64,000 nt of DNA from assembly GCA_963971225.1 (NCBI GenBank), contig OZ020270.1, positions 1,860,001 through 1,924,000 of the forward strand, read 5' to 3'. The stretch comes from Melieria omissa. Taxonomy: Eukaryota > Arthropoda > Insecta > Diptera > Ulidiidae. Numbering within the stretch: position 1 is the stretch's first letter; every line of letters starts with the position of its first letter. Positions 20,698-31,353 of the stretch are shown here, piece by piece. The translations under genes and the position numbers were made by a program. The notes beneath the pieces are model-generated. The model ran no database searches. It saw only the letters and a list, made by a program, of their open reading frames with translations, and was not told the DNA's origin.

Positions 20698-21996
20698 AGG
20701 ACTGTACCGAAAAGAAACTGCACACATTCTTTTGCTCTCAACATAACGATTTTTATTAATTTTTGTTACAATTTTTTTTTGTATGGAAGCTTATGGTATT
20801 TTTATTTGTTTTTTATTAAAATTTATTTTAAAAATGTATTCTCTTAATTTACGGCGATTTTTTTGTTTTATCCCCTTAATTAAATTCTGCACACTCTCTT
20901 TTGTAACGGCAGCGCTGGCGTTTAGCCAGTTTTTTTTAAGTCCTTGACGTCAGCGACAACTCGACCCTCCTTCTTTAAATTTCGCTCGACAAAAGCCCAA
21001 TATATCTCTAAAGAGCGGAATTCTGGAGCGTTTAGCGGATTCTCCTCTTTTGCAACATTATTGACATTGTTTTTTCTAACAAAGTCAATGTGGAACGGGC
21101 GTAGTGTGCATTGACTAAATCGGGCCAAAATATTGTCGAAACATTATATTTTTTGTAGAATGGTATAAGGCGACGGTTAACACACTCTTTTTTGTAAATC
21201 TTAGCGGTCAAAGTACCCTTTGTAAAGAAAGGAGAAGTTCTGTGGCCGCAGGAACAAATAGCCTGGCAGATGAGGACTTTCTCGTCAACTTTTCAATTCC
21301 AATTGTTGACACTGACGGGTCGACAGAACCACCTTGCTGCTTTGTGTAAAATTAGGGACCTGGTAATGTTCTTGAGTCCATTTTAATGTAAGTTGCCTCG
21401 CCCATCACAACACACTCAACAAAATTCTGATGCAAGCGATCGAACAATTTTCGAAGCCTTGTTTTCCCCACTTTCACTTGTCTGTCACTTTTTTTGGGTA
21501 CCTTTTGTTTTTTGTTAGTTTTTAGGTTACGCCATTGCTTCACTCTTTGAATCATAGCGGCTCTTGTTCTAGCTTTTTTTTGCTAAATCTCGTATAGACA
21601 TTGAATTGTTTTTTCTTGTTAATGTTAGCACTTCTTTTTCAAGTTTCCGGTCACTTCGACATTTTTTTCTTCCACTTTTTGGCAAATCTTTGAGAGAACA
21701 AGTATCTCCAAATTAGATGATTATATTTTTACACTATTGACAATGAATTCGTATCGATTGGCCAACTATCTGTGAGAAATTTCCTTTTCAGAGCAGTAAT
21801 TGTGCACAATTTTCTTACGCACCTGCTCTTCGATTCGCCACATTGGGAAAACTTTACTACGAGTAGCAGAGAAAACAAGGACAATAAAAGCACAAATGAT
21901 CATGCTTTCTAACGGTACATTCCGCATTGCGATCAAATATCTACACTAAGAGAAATATTGAATTTAAAGTGTGCAGTTTCTTTTCGGTACAGTCCT
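20698..21996 (-). mobile_element. Tc1/mariner-superfamily element in the R1 stop codon
   Basis: The TIR AGGACTGTACCGAAAAGAAACTGCACAC (28 bp) is perfect at both ends (20698-20725, 21969-21996), with TA duplication at 20696-20697 and 21997-21998. Length is 1299 bp. The insertion splits the R1 ORF2 stop: TAG in the empty site becomes TAA at the left junction, so ORF2 length is unchanged. Confidence 0.9.
20922..21555 (-). pseudogene. ITm transposase remnant
   Basis: The minus-strand text includes ECVVMGEATYIKMDSRTLPG (family MDDETY... with first Asp lost to Gly) near 21370, and NPLNAPEFRSLEIYWAFVER with the last acidic position near 21020. The NPPNAPE-like motif resembles the transposase at 7687-8603, so the two are relatives. 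Frames shift repeatedly and the N-terminus is poorly kept. Confidence 0.7.
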
Positions 21997-22200
21997 TAGT
22001 GCCAACCGGGTGGTGTGATTGACGAACCGAACAGGGCGGTACTTAGCTGGCAAGCAGATGGAAGGCAAGCATGTGCAGCTTGAGACAAACCGCACTAGAA
22101 CAGTGACAAACGATGAGCCTAGCGCTTAAATCCGCCCTCTGACGAAAAACTTGACGGTAGTGTCCGGAGGGGTAACCGGTGCATGACATGAGGAGGTTTA

Positions 22201-22980
22201 GGGCCGTTTTCTCATCTTCCCTTTAAAGTGACCGGTAGCTAAAGTGAACTTTAGCTAAAGGTCACTTTAAAGTGGCCGGTAAATATTTTCGTTTTCTCAT
22301 CTTCCTGATAAATATAAATTTAACAGGTCTGATTTTTTGGCATCACTGGTCAGCATTGGGCAGCACTTGGCGGCGCAATCAGCTGTTTGTGAAAAATTAT
22401 AATTATTTTTGAAGGAAAAAATAAAAATTTTGCCTGGCAAAATCTTGTTGATGCTTTTACTGGCAAATGGGGCGTGTCCCGACGTTGGAAATCGTTGAGG
22501 AACAAGTTTGACAGCTTAAAGCGCAAGTCCAAGCTGGAACTTGCAGCGCAGAAGAGCGAGACGTATCGCACAGGTGGCGGCCCAGCAGCGATTGGACATG
22601 TCAGCAGTGCAAAGCAGTGAAATAGTCAAATTGGCTGTTATATGTTATATTTGCCGCATTTTGTGACTCCGTACTTTCAAAAGCGTCTTCCAGTGCATGA
22701 ATTTAAGAAACACGCCTATTTTCCATACCGAAAGATCTCAAATTCAAATTTCATTTCAAATTGTAATTTCATTATCAGCTGTTTTTTGTTTGTAAACAAA
22801 CATATGCATGTACTTGGCACCATTTCCACTTAAAGTTCACTTTAAAGTTTAACAGCCACTCAATCCTCCCGGTAAATTTTATCGGGAGGATAGCTCAACG
22901 GGCAGATGAGAAAACGAAAATGCGTTTATCGGCCCGTTAAAGTGAACTTTAAAGTTAACGGGAAGATGAGAAAACGGCCC
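22201..22980 (+). mobile_element. PIF/Harbinger-like non-autonomous element
   Basis: GGGCCGTTTTCTCATCTTCC at 22201 and its complement ending at 22980 are the TIRs, flanked by the 3-bp TSD TTA (22198-22200, 22981-22983), the preferred Harbinger target. Subterminal AAAGTGAACTTTA words are repeated at both ends. The centre keeps a Myb/SANT-like coding remnant, the accessory protein normally encoded by Harbinger elements. Confidence 0.85.
22411..22620 (+). pseudogene. Myb/SANT-like DNA-binding protein remnant of a Harbinger element
   Basis: The frame 22411-22620 reads NFAWQNLVDAFTGKWGVSRR followed by WKSLRNKFDSLKRKSKLEL and ends the domain with TYRTGGGP. The spaced Trp residues and the TGGGP signature are those of the Myb/SANT-like partner protein of Harbinger transposases. 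No start Met is in frame and the rest of the protein is gone. Confidence 0.75.
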
Positions 22981-23068
22981 TTAGTGTGTTAAAGTCTCAC
23001 ACTGACGGGATTAGACTTTCGATGCTTCCTCCTCGTTAAAAACAAAACAAAAAAACATACCAATTCTT

Positions 23069-23742
23069 CGATATCTACGAGTGTTAAATGTAGGGTATAG
23101 GAATAAAGCATAGCATATTAATAAACCGAGTTCAATTGGTTTGGTTAGTTTATAGTTACTGATAAGGTGAGGCTAAGTTTAAATTAGGCGCCAAATTACT
23201 TTACCTGATATCGTTGCGAGCAACAACGTCCGCAGCAGGATTGCATTAAACCAGCGGCACTGTTGGTTGAGTGTGCCGGGCTGGCCATTGGCGATGGTGA
23301 ACCGGTACGCTTTGGCTGGCCATTATACGGGATTTCGAGCTCTACAAACTCACGGTCCTTTCATATCAAGTTTGAGTTGAAACACGTGCGCATTCGTTAC
23401 AGGAAAATAACACAGAAAAACATAAAGAGAGAACATTTACATATGTAAGTAGGGGGTGAGAGCGAAATAGAATAATACAACAACGCGCATATGCAACAAA
23501 TACAAACAGACATAAGAAGTTTTAATTTAATACATACATACATTCATACAAACGTACATACATTGAAACATTCATATGCGCAGGATCAAGCAGTCTGAGA
23601 TGTCAACAGCCATACATGAAAGCACACGCACACAAATGAGTAAATAATACAAAGGAAGAATCTTGTCACCATGATCAAAAAACAGTAGCTCCAAAACGAA
23701 ATTAATCCTGCTAAATATATAGTAGATAGGCAGACAGATATA
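23069..23742. other. No gene seen
   Basis: This is AT-rich flanking DNA with runs of CATACATACA-type simple repeats (about 23530-23580). ATATCTACGAGT at 23072 also occurs just before the left TSD of the R1 element (13881), which suggests a short duplication in the old target sequence. Confidence 0.6.
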
Positions 23743-23744
23743 TA

Positions 23745-25047
23745 TAGGGTTTTCCAACAAGAGGTGTTATTTTGAATCATCGGTATTTCGGTAGCTGTCA
23801 CTTTTGAAGCTTATATTCTTTGACATTTGACAAGTAGAAACTACGCCATTACTAAAAATGGAACGATACACGCTTCAACAACGCATTGAAATTATTAAAA
23901 TTCACTTCAAAAATGGTGAAAATCTTGCAGTCACAGTTCGCAAAACTAAAGCATTTTTGGGTCGTCGTGAAGCACCTTGTCGGACCGCAATACAGAAATT
24001 GGTGGAAAAATTCGAGAAGTTGGGACAAGTTAGTGATGTGAAGAATAAAACCCGTGCACGTCGCTCAAGAACAACTGAGAATATTGCTGCTGTAGCCCAA
24101 AGTGTTGAAGAAAACCCAGGTTTGTCGATTTCTCGTCGTTCTTTGGAATTGGGCATTCCAAAAACGTCATTACACCGTATTTTGCATAAAGACTTGGGTC
24201 TTAAGGCTTATAAAGTTCAGTTAACACAAGAACTCAAGCCGACCGATTATCAACAACGTTGTGTCTTTGCTGATTGGGTCCTTGAAATACATGAAAATGA
24301 TCCGGAATTCCATCGAAAAATCATCTTGACTGATGAGGCCCATTTCCACCTCGGTGGCTACGTCAACAAGCAAAATTGTCGCATCTGGGGCTCGGAAAAC
24401 CCAAGAGTTATTGCTGAGAAGCCTCTCCATCCTCAACGTGTGACTGTTTGGTGCGGTTTATGGTCCGGCGGGGTCATTGAACCTTACTTTTTCGAAAATG
24501 AGGTTGGGTCAACAGTTACGGTGAATGGATTGCGCTATCGAGAGATGATTAATGATTTTTTATGGTCGGAGTTGGATGGTATTGATCTGGACAACGTTTA
24601 CTTTCAGCAAGACGGCGCTACGTGCCACACAAGCAACGAAACCATTGCTCTTTACGGGAAAAGTTTCCGGACCGTGTTATCTCTGGAAGAGGTAATCACA
24701 ATTGGCCACCGAGATCTTGTGATTTAACACCTTGCGACTTCTTCCTTTGGGGCCACGTGAAAGATAAGGTGTACGCTAACAGCCCAGCGTCGATTCAAGA
24801 CCTCAAAGATAGAATTCGTGAGGCTATCGAGGACATAGGGCAGCCACTTTGCGATTTGGTTATGGAAAATTTCATGAAAAGGATATGGTCCTGTAAGCGT
24901 GGTCGTAGTGGCCATTTGGCTGATGTTGTTTTTCATTATTAACGGCATACCTTCCTCTTTATTATGAAATAAACATCCGATCATTTGTCTCAAAAAATGG
25001 CATTTTTCTTTGAATACCAAAATAATACCTCTTGTTGGAAAACCCTG
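23745..25047 (+). mobile_element. rosa-type mariner (DD41D), copy 1
   Basis: The ends (T/C)AGGGTTTTCCAACAAGAGG at 23745 and the complement ending at 25047 are TIRs of about 30 bp with TA duplication (23743-23744, 25048-25049). Length is 1303 bp and the transposase gene spans nearly all of it. It is highly similar to the copy at 49219-53154. Confidence 0.93.
23858..24942 (+). pseudogene. rosa-type mariner transposase with one 1-bp deletion
   Basis: It begins MERYTLQQRIEIIKIHFKNG with an HTH (residues ~1-50), a second HTH near SRRSLELGIPKTSLHRIL, first Asp in LTDEAHFHLGGY, and second Asp in YFQQDGATCHTS. Copy 2 has four T's where this one has three at 24651-24653, so a single deletion shifts the frame. 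The true end (FPDRVISG...PPRSCDLTPCDFFLWG...ADVVFHY) is open in the next frame to 24942. The spacing from second Asp to CDLTP is 36 residues and to PCDFF 41, which fits the DD41D description of rosa. Apart from this lesion the gene looks complete (about 361 codons). Confidence 0.9.
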
Positions 25048-25049
25048 TA

Positions 25050-25550
25050 TTAATATATGCACATATGTACGTGTGTACGTACCCAAACATTATTTACAGT
25101 AGATAATTCAAATCAAACAGAAATGCTCTATTATTGAGTGTGTGAGTATCTTTTTATGTACAGTGTTAAGTTTGCACCTAGCAGAAATAGCAATTGCGAA
25201 AATGTATATTTATTCGTAAAACACCTATAATAAGTCTGCAAGATCCGTCGGGATTTCTGATTTTCATAATCTTCTGCTAGGTTTTTTCGATGTACGAGTA
25301 TAGTAATTAAGGTCGTGTATGTATTGCATGATGCATTTACCACATAACAAAAGACTTGCAGCGCTTCTTAATAACTTTTTGCGCTGTTTCCAAAAGTTAA
25401 GCTTAGTTTAGTTTCATTTCAACTCATCCTGCAACTTCAAAAAACGCTTCGCATAAATTGTAAGAAACGGCTTTTAATGTTGGTATGTTAAAGTTAATTT
25501 AGTGTTTGCGTTATGCAAAATGACAAAATAAAGAATACGCATCTTCAAAA
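25050..25550. other. No gene seen
   Basis: This is AT-rich DNA between the mariner and the repeat family starting near 25560. No convincing ORF, TIR or repeat was found. Confidence 0.5.
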
Positions 25551-27409
25551 ATTTGTCAAGCGTGTTTCAGGACGCGGGGGGGACGCTCAACAGTTTGCGA
25601 TCTTGTTCGTCGAAGCGCAAGCGGAGAGTAAACAACGAACCAAAGCATCGTCATCGTCGTTTCAACGAATATAATTCGGGATTCGCTAATGTTTCTGGTG
25701 TTGTCGTTTATTGTGTTTATGCTGTTTTGTCTTGCCGATCATCGTTGCCGTTTGGTTATTTTTAACCAAAAATGGTTATTTTTATTTTTGAAAATGGATT
25801 TTGGTTATTTGGTGATTTTTGATCCAATTTGGTTGTTTTTTAGAACATTGCATGAACACATGTATATTTTAGAATATAGCACACTGATACAAAATGCATC
25901 TTAAATATCTATGAGCACAATATTATTGGGAGTGGCAATAATATTGTTACTGATTGATAGTGGTAACTCATAGCAAAGAATATGAAGTAATATAGAACGC
26001 GCATCTCATACAAGCAAACGCGTTGTATGCGGGTACTGCTGGTAGTACCCTCTGTTATTGACAGCAGAACTCTCTGTTACTAACAGCAGAAATCTCTGTA
26101 ACTTCGGCGTAACATATGAGCAGAAGCAAAGAAAATAAACATACGAAGGCTTGCTTTTGGTTGCGCTCACTGCAGCGAGTCTGCGTTAGCACACTGCTGC
26201 GTCGTGGAATGATTGGGAGATGAAGACGATGTGCTGTGGTTGTTGTTGTTGCGCTGGCGAAATGCTGAAATTGTAAAACGATTTCTATTTTTTGGCGGAT
26301 GGCTTTTCTTCTTCTTCTATAAGCCTGCACGGCGTCTCATATTGCTCCTGAACTCACAGCCGACTGTAGTGTGGGCAAAATCATAGAAAAGAAAATAAAA
26401 TATGGCTGGCATGGCGACCTATATGATCACTACAGGCAATAAAAAATATATAATAAGTAATCAACAAAGACAATTAAAAAGGGAAGTTGGAAAGAAAGGA
26501 AGACGTTTTTATTAGCCCGTAATAATTTTCCGTCCCGTTCTTTGGAACTATTTTTACTGCCCACATATAATGCTTGCTTAAAAGAACTAAACTAAGAAAA
26601 TCTTATATTGTAAATTTATGGTCACATCATTCGCCATGGAACCATTCAGGTGTAGAATATTTATACTATTTTTAAACGTAGGCATTCCTAAATCACAGTT
26701 TTCTTATGACAAAATACTTGTCTTATTATTAATTTCTTTATCTAGTGCTTTAGTAGTGCTTTCGACATATTGAAAGTCAATAGACCTATTTAGGTTTTTC
26801 CATACAATCTTTTAACCCTTGGTTTGTCCGTTAGATTTCGATTTACAAAAAAAAAATTAAAACACGTATCTAATTATTTTTGATTTCAAGTGTTTTTACG
26901 AATTTTGAAGTCAATACAGCCATCAGTTAATTTTTTTCGTAGTTTTTCTATATTCTCTCTTTTCTATATTTGTAAACATTTTAAATTGGGATCAACCGCC
27001 AAATTTTAAAATCAATCAAAGCGTTGGCCAGCAAAAAGCCTTACACCACAAAGATTCGATTGATGGTGAGCTGACGGCAATCTGTGCAGCAAAGAAAATA
27101 AACCGATCGGCATCACAAAAAAGCATACACACAATAAACGACAACAACAAAAACATTAGCGAATCCCGAGTCATCTTCGTTGAAACGATGATGACGATGC
27201 CTTCGTTCGTTGTTTGTTTTTTGCTTGCGCTTCGGCAAACAAGATCAAGAAACATGCATGCAAAAAATGATTGAGCGAACACTACGCTGCAACAACCACC
27301 ACTTCAATGTACACGAGTGAAGCCGTTGCGAACAATAACATAGCTTTTTGCTGTTGTCCTACGCAAATCTAACAGAAAATGTTATGAACCTAACATTTTC
27401 AAATGCCTA

Positions 27410-28660
27410 TAGCCTATTTCCACCGAGCGCTTAAATGCATTTAAGGGCTCTGTTAAGGCTTGATTACACGTAACGAGTCGAGTGACGAGACATCAAAATG
27501 GTACTAGGCCGAAAGAATTGGGATAGCGAGCAAAAGCGACGAGTTGTTCAAACGTATTTCGACACGCGGCGAGTCAGTTCGGTTTTACAATGCACAAAAT
27601 GAACTAAGCAACTCGCGCAATTAAACTCAACCGAGCGAAAAGTGGTGTGTGACGCATACCGCATGTCACGAGCCATGCCGCATGTGACGAGCGATTGCAC
27701 GAATCGCTGCGAAAAGAGAAAAATATAACGGTAAAGTAGTGGTCGCTCGGCCTAGCAAACAAAATGTGATTCTAGTGGCTCTCTCGCCACTTTCATCGAT
27801 CACTGACTCAATCAAGAACTCGCCTTACCGTTTAGACGAAACGAGTACTCGTTCGAGTTGCTGTCTTCTCACTCTACTCGTTACGTGTAATCAAGCCTTT
27901 AAGCTTGAGAACTGTCAAGCATTTCCACCAAAACTGAGTAAAATACAACAGCTGGTTTGTGTTTGCATTTTTAGTTGGTCAAGCCAAATTCTGCATTTAT
28001 TTCTGGGCAGCCACCACTTACCCATCGCCGCCATATCCTTGTATACGTATGTATGGTTTCTTGTAGCCCCTCTACTGCAAGAAAACCAATTCGCTTTCCT
28101 TCTCAACAGTCTAGGAATGTCTGCGTTTTCATATTTGTGAAAATTTATTTCATTTGTCAATGTTTATTTCATTTATGAAAGTTGTCAGCTGATTGATACC
28201 AGAGCTGTATGAATTTTTAATGTCAAGAGGGTTAGTTAGAAGTTTCACGTTTTTGATTTTCTCTTTCAGCATTTATTATTGGCAAATAATAGAAGTTTTG
28301 ACTTTGATTATGACAGACGATATGTATTTTTGCGAAAAATGCAGTAAAAAGTAATTGTCTTAGCAAAAAATCTTCCACACCGAACGCAATTCGAATCCCC
28401 TTTTTTGTTTGTGTTCGTACGGCTCTTGCAGCGCCGAAAAGCATGCTATCAAAATTTATACATTTGTCAAAATTGCTCCAGCTTTTAACATAACATATTC
28501 TGTTAGACGTCTGTAAAAGCCAAAACTGAGTTAACTCAGTTTTGAAAGTGAGTTAACTCACTTTGATACAAAAACAATTGCATGGGAATTAGAGCATTTA
28601 AATGCGATGTTAAATGCATTTAAGCGTTAAATGCATTTAAGGCCCGGTGGAAATAGGCTA
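27410..28660. mobile_element. Non-autonomous TIR element with nested MITE
   Basis: TAGCCTATTTCCACCG at 27410 is inverted at 28645-28660, with a CTA duplication (27407-27409, 28661-28663). The uninterrupted target is visible in the sister repeat at 40700 (AAATGCCTACGCTTCG), which confirms the borders. TAAATGCATTTAA palindromes are repeated near both ends. No coding capacity was seen. Confidence 0.85.
27456..27898. mobile_element. Harbinger-like MITE, 443 bp
   Basis: AGGCTTGATTACACGTAACG at 27456 is inverted at the end, 27898, with TTA on both sides (27453-27455, 27899-27901). It is rich in CGAGT/ACTCG words. It is nested inside the 27410 element and has no ORF of note. Confidence 0.85.
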
Positions 28661-29195
28661 CTACGCTTCGCTCTTCCCGCTCGCATCATAGCAACCGAAA
28701 ACACTTTTGCGCCCACATGCGCGTTCTATATTACTTCATATTCTTTGCTCATAGTCATTGCTTTTTCTCGTAAAAGAGTAAGCAGCATCAGTGTTGCCAG
28801 ATACCTAAAATGACTTTCTCCTAAATCTTAAAAAAATACTGAAATTTCCTCCCAAAAGTTAAAAAAATCTCCTAAATTTTGTTTTATTTGCGTCGCTTAC
28901 TTCTCATAAAAAAATATATCTAAATATATAGGTACATACGATTTTTTTCAATGAAGGTTTTTTTTTCATCTTCAGCTTAACAACAACAACTTAACAAAAA
29001 CAAAACATATAACAATGAATTAAAGAAATGAATAAAAAGTGCCATTTTTGGCGGGATTTTATTGTGACAGTAAGAAGTGAGAACGAGATAGAACGAGCTT
29101 ACATTTTGTGAGCATACACATTTTTAACACAAAAGGACTCTTTGACTATTAAAATAGTTGGCAAAATATGTTTTGTTGCCAGTGTTCCCAATATA

Positions 29196-29768
29196 CAGTC
29201 GTATCTGGATATAATAATTAATAATTGATTGGCACGACAGCCTGCTTACGCGAGACTAAGGCCTAGCTTCCCGCAACCATCCGTGTTGTGCGTGTGAATT
29301 TTGTACGCGGGTGGAAGGGACCTACAGTGTTATGCCGGTTCCGAACGGCATGTTGGGAGCTTTTTCATAGGCAATTTTTACTCTCAGAGGTTTGCCATTT
29401 CCAGCTGAGAGGACAGCCACCGAAAGAGAAAACGAGTTTCCCGTTATTTTTTTTAGGTGTTACTACATGCAGTATTCGAACTTGCGTCGCTCTGCATGCG
29501 ACTCGCAGGACCGCGCACTAACCAACTGAGCCACGGTGGCTGTATCTGGATATAGTGAACTAATTATTGCAAGACCTGTTCACTATATTGAGGTTGTTCA
29601 CTATATCAAGGTCAAAATTTTTGTTCAAAAACTTGTTTTATTTGCTCACAATACACTTTTTGTTTTTTGTTGAAATTGCTTTCAAAATTTTTTTCAATAT
29701 TTAGAGGTTCCATGTCAAAATTTGGGTCTTCACTATATCGAGGTGTTCACTATAGCCAGACACGACTG
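29196..29768. mobile_element. pogo/Tigger-like MITE, copy 1, split by a SINE
   Basis: CAGTCGTATCTGGATATAGTG (read across the SINE) begins at 29196, and the complement of CAGTCGTGTCTGGCTATAG ends at 29768. TA flanks both ends. TTCACTATAT..AGGT words recur inside. Without the SINE and its duplication it is about 230 bp. Confidence 0.88.
29214..29541 (-). mobile_element. tRNA-derived SINE (family B), copy 1
   Basis: Read on minus, the head is GTGGCTCAGTTGGTTAGTGC (A-box region) with a B-box-like GTTCGAATAC, about 65 nt further, like a tRNA. The tail at the left is ATTATTAATTATT-like. The 13-bp TSD GTATCTGGATATA is at 29201-29213 and 29542-29554. A second copy lies at 49960-50296. The tRNA-like part is not a functional tRNA gene. 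Confidence 0.9.
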
Positions 29769-29979
29769 TACTTCCCAATCATACTTCGTTATTTAAAAAT
29801 CTCCCAAAAATCCACTAATGATCCGAAAAATCCCCTAACATAAAATATAAATCTTCCAAACTTTCTCGTAAACGATTCTTCCTGCTAAAAATTCTCCTAA
29901 AAGACCAAGAATCTCCTAAATCTAGGAGGAAATCTCCTGATCTGGCAACACTGAGCAGCATTTTTTAATTCGATAACTA

Positions 29980-30427
29980 CAGTCGTGTCTGGATATAGTG
30001 AACTAATTATTGCAAGGCCTGCTCATAGTATTGAGGTTGTTCACTATATCAAAGTTATAATTTTTGTTCAAAAACTCGTTTTATTTGCTCAAACTACACT
30101 GTGTGTATATAAATTTAAAAGATCATTAAAATAAAAACTAAAAACCGTACTTTCAACCACAATCAGTTTGTACTCGACAAAAAACATAACCACTAAGGTC
30201 AAGAAACAGCTAATTTTTTAACAATCAATAGCAAAAATACAAATTAAGGGAATACCCTCTTTCATTTTTGATTCATTCTTGTGTTTTTTTTTTGTTTTTT
30301 GCTTGAAATTGCTTTCAGAATTTTTTTCACTCCTTAGAGGTTTCCGTTTGTTCACTATTTAGAGTACTCCATGTAAAAATTTGAGTGTTCACTATATCGA
30401 GGTGTTCACTACACCCAGACACGACTG
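29980..30427. mobile_element. pogo/Tigger-like MITE, copy 2
   Basis: CAGTCGTGTCTGGATATAGT at 29980 and the complement ending at 30427 match copy 1, with TA on both sides (29978-29979, 30428-30429). It is uninterrupted, 448 bp, with no ORF. Confidence 0.92.
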
Positions 30428-30429
30428 TA

Positions 30430-31077
30430 TGTTTTAAAAGAGTCAACAACAATTTTTTAGGATTACTTTTTGTAAAAGTATTGTTGTTTTGTAAAAGTAG
30501 TTGTTTATGTCAAATAAACATTTTGGTTATTTTTGTAACATTTTGGTTATTTTTATTTTTGTTCCTGGTTATTAATTTGTTTTTCTTGTGGCAACGCTGT
30601 TGCCGATTGGTTTTGCTCATGATACAAATATAGAAGGTAGAACCGCTGTCATTTGTTTTGATACTAAACGTGCTTATTGACGTTTCTCGTATTTGTCAAA
30701 AGCTTGGGTCGTGATGCCACTTCGTTGTAATACTAAATTAGGGCTATTAATGTTCTAAGGATTTTTAGATCTTTTTTTAAATAAACACGAATATTTCAAT
30801 GTGACTAGTACATTCTGTTTAGTAATATTATTAACTGTTAGACAAGCAACAACGCAATAAATAATACAAAGGTAAATTATTATGTAATTGTTTTTTTTTA
30901 ATTTCTTACTAATATTCATTTTTTTTTGTGTTTTCAAATTGCTGTTTAAAAACCGTATCCTAAAAAATGTTCGGCCTGAAAAGAAACGTTTCATTGTTTA
31001 CATTTGAAGTTTGAAAAAAACGAAGCTTAAAAACAGGAACAACCCACCAAGCAAAATGTGAGAAATAGGCAACTATT
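30430..31077. other. No gene; repeat fragments
   Basis: GGTTATTTTT words at 30530-30570 also occur at 25750-25830. AAATATAGAAGGTAGA.CCG near 30625 matches (inverted) the outer edge of the foldback arm at 35105. The stretch probably belongs to the foldback-like family. No ORF is credible. Confidence 0.5.
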
Positions 31078-31353
31078 GTCAGTGCTAGGCTTGCCACCTG
31101 TCCTCCATTGTGGAGGACAGTCCTCTAAATTACTCAAATGTCCTCCGTCCTCCAGAGAGAATAAAATGTCCTCCATTTACACGAAATATGTAGATTTTAC
31201 TCTTAACAATACTTACATTACTTAACATACTTACCACAATGTTAAGCACAATTTGTCATATAACTCTTTGGACTGCAATTTGAAGTTGTTAAAAAGACAG
31301 TTCATGACTCAGTTATTACAAAAAAGATTTCTTGGGGACGCACAAAAGCTACG

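Larger units (their letters stand above)
13910..23054 (+). mobile_element. R1-clade LINE outside rDNA, with three nested insertions
   Basis: A 14-bp duplication ACATACCAATTCTT at 13896-13909 and 23055-23068 bounds the whole block. Removing the nested LINE (about 15679-19133), the Tc1/mariner-type element (20698-21996) and the Harbinger-like element (22201-22980) leaves a 5'-truncated element of about 3.6 kb. It has the end of a gag-like ORF1, an ORF2 with endonuclease and RT, and a 3' UTR that resumes at 21999 and 22984. It ends in an A-rich AAACAAAACAAAAAA tail. Confidence 0.88.
25560..28785. repeat. Foldback-like repeat family, copy A (holds nested elements)
   Basis: A segment at 25560-25740 is the inverted counterpart of 27085-27250 (shared core CATTAGCGAATCCCGA). 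From 26220 to 27400 the sequence matches the copies at 35.1-37.2 kb (inverted) and 37.2-40.7 kb (direct). Examples are TAGCCCGTAATAATTTTCCG at 26513, GGTCACATCATTCGCCATGG near 26619 and GGCCAGCAAAAAGCC near 27025. The right part is split by the element at 27410-28660 and resumes at 28661 (ACGCTTCGCTCTTCCCGCTC). No transposase was recognised, so mobility and class are unknown. Confidence 0.7.
28789..29953. mobile_element. hAT-type non-autonomous element
   Basis: CAGTGTTGCCAGAT at 28789 and its complement ending at 29953 are hAT-like TIRs. The flanks are a perfect 8-bp TSD AGCAGCAT (28781-28788, 29954-29961), the hAT hallmark. TCTCCTAAA words are repeated inside. A pogo-like MITE (29196-29768) is nested in it. 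Confidence 0.9.

Noticed and set aside
25553..25765. Basic protein (SCSSKRKRRVNNEPKHRHRR...)
   Set aside because: The same DNA recurs inverted at 27 and 40 kb with differing frames, so it is repeat sequence and not a gene.
27739..28140. 133-codon plus-strand ORF
   Set aside because: It crosses the border of a MITE (27898) and has no recognisable domain.
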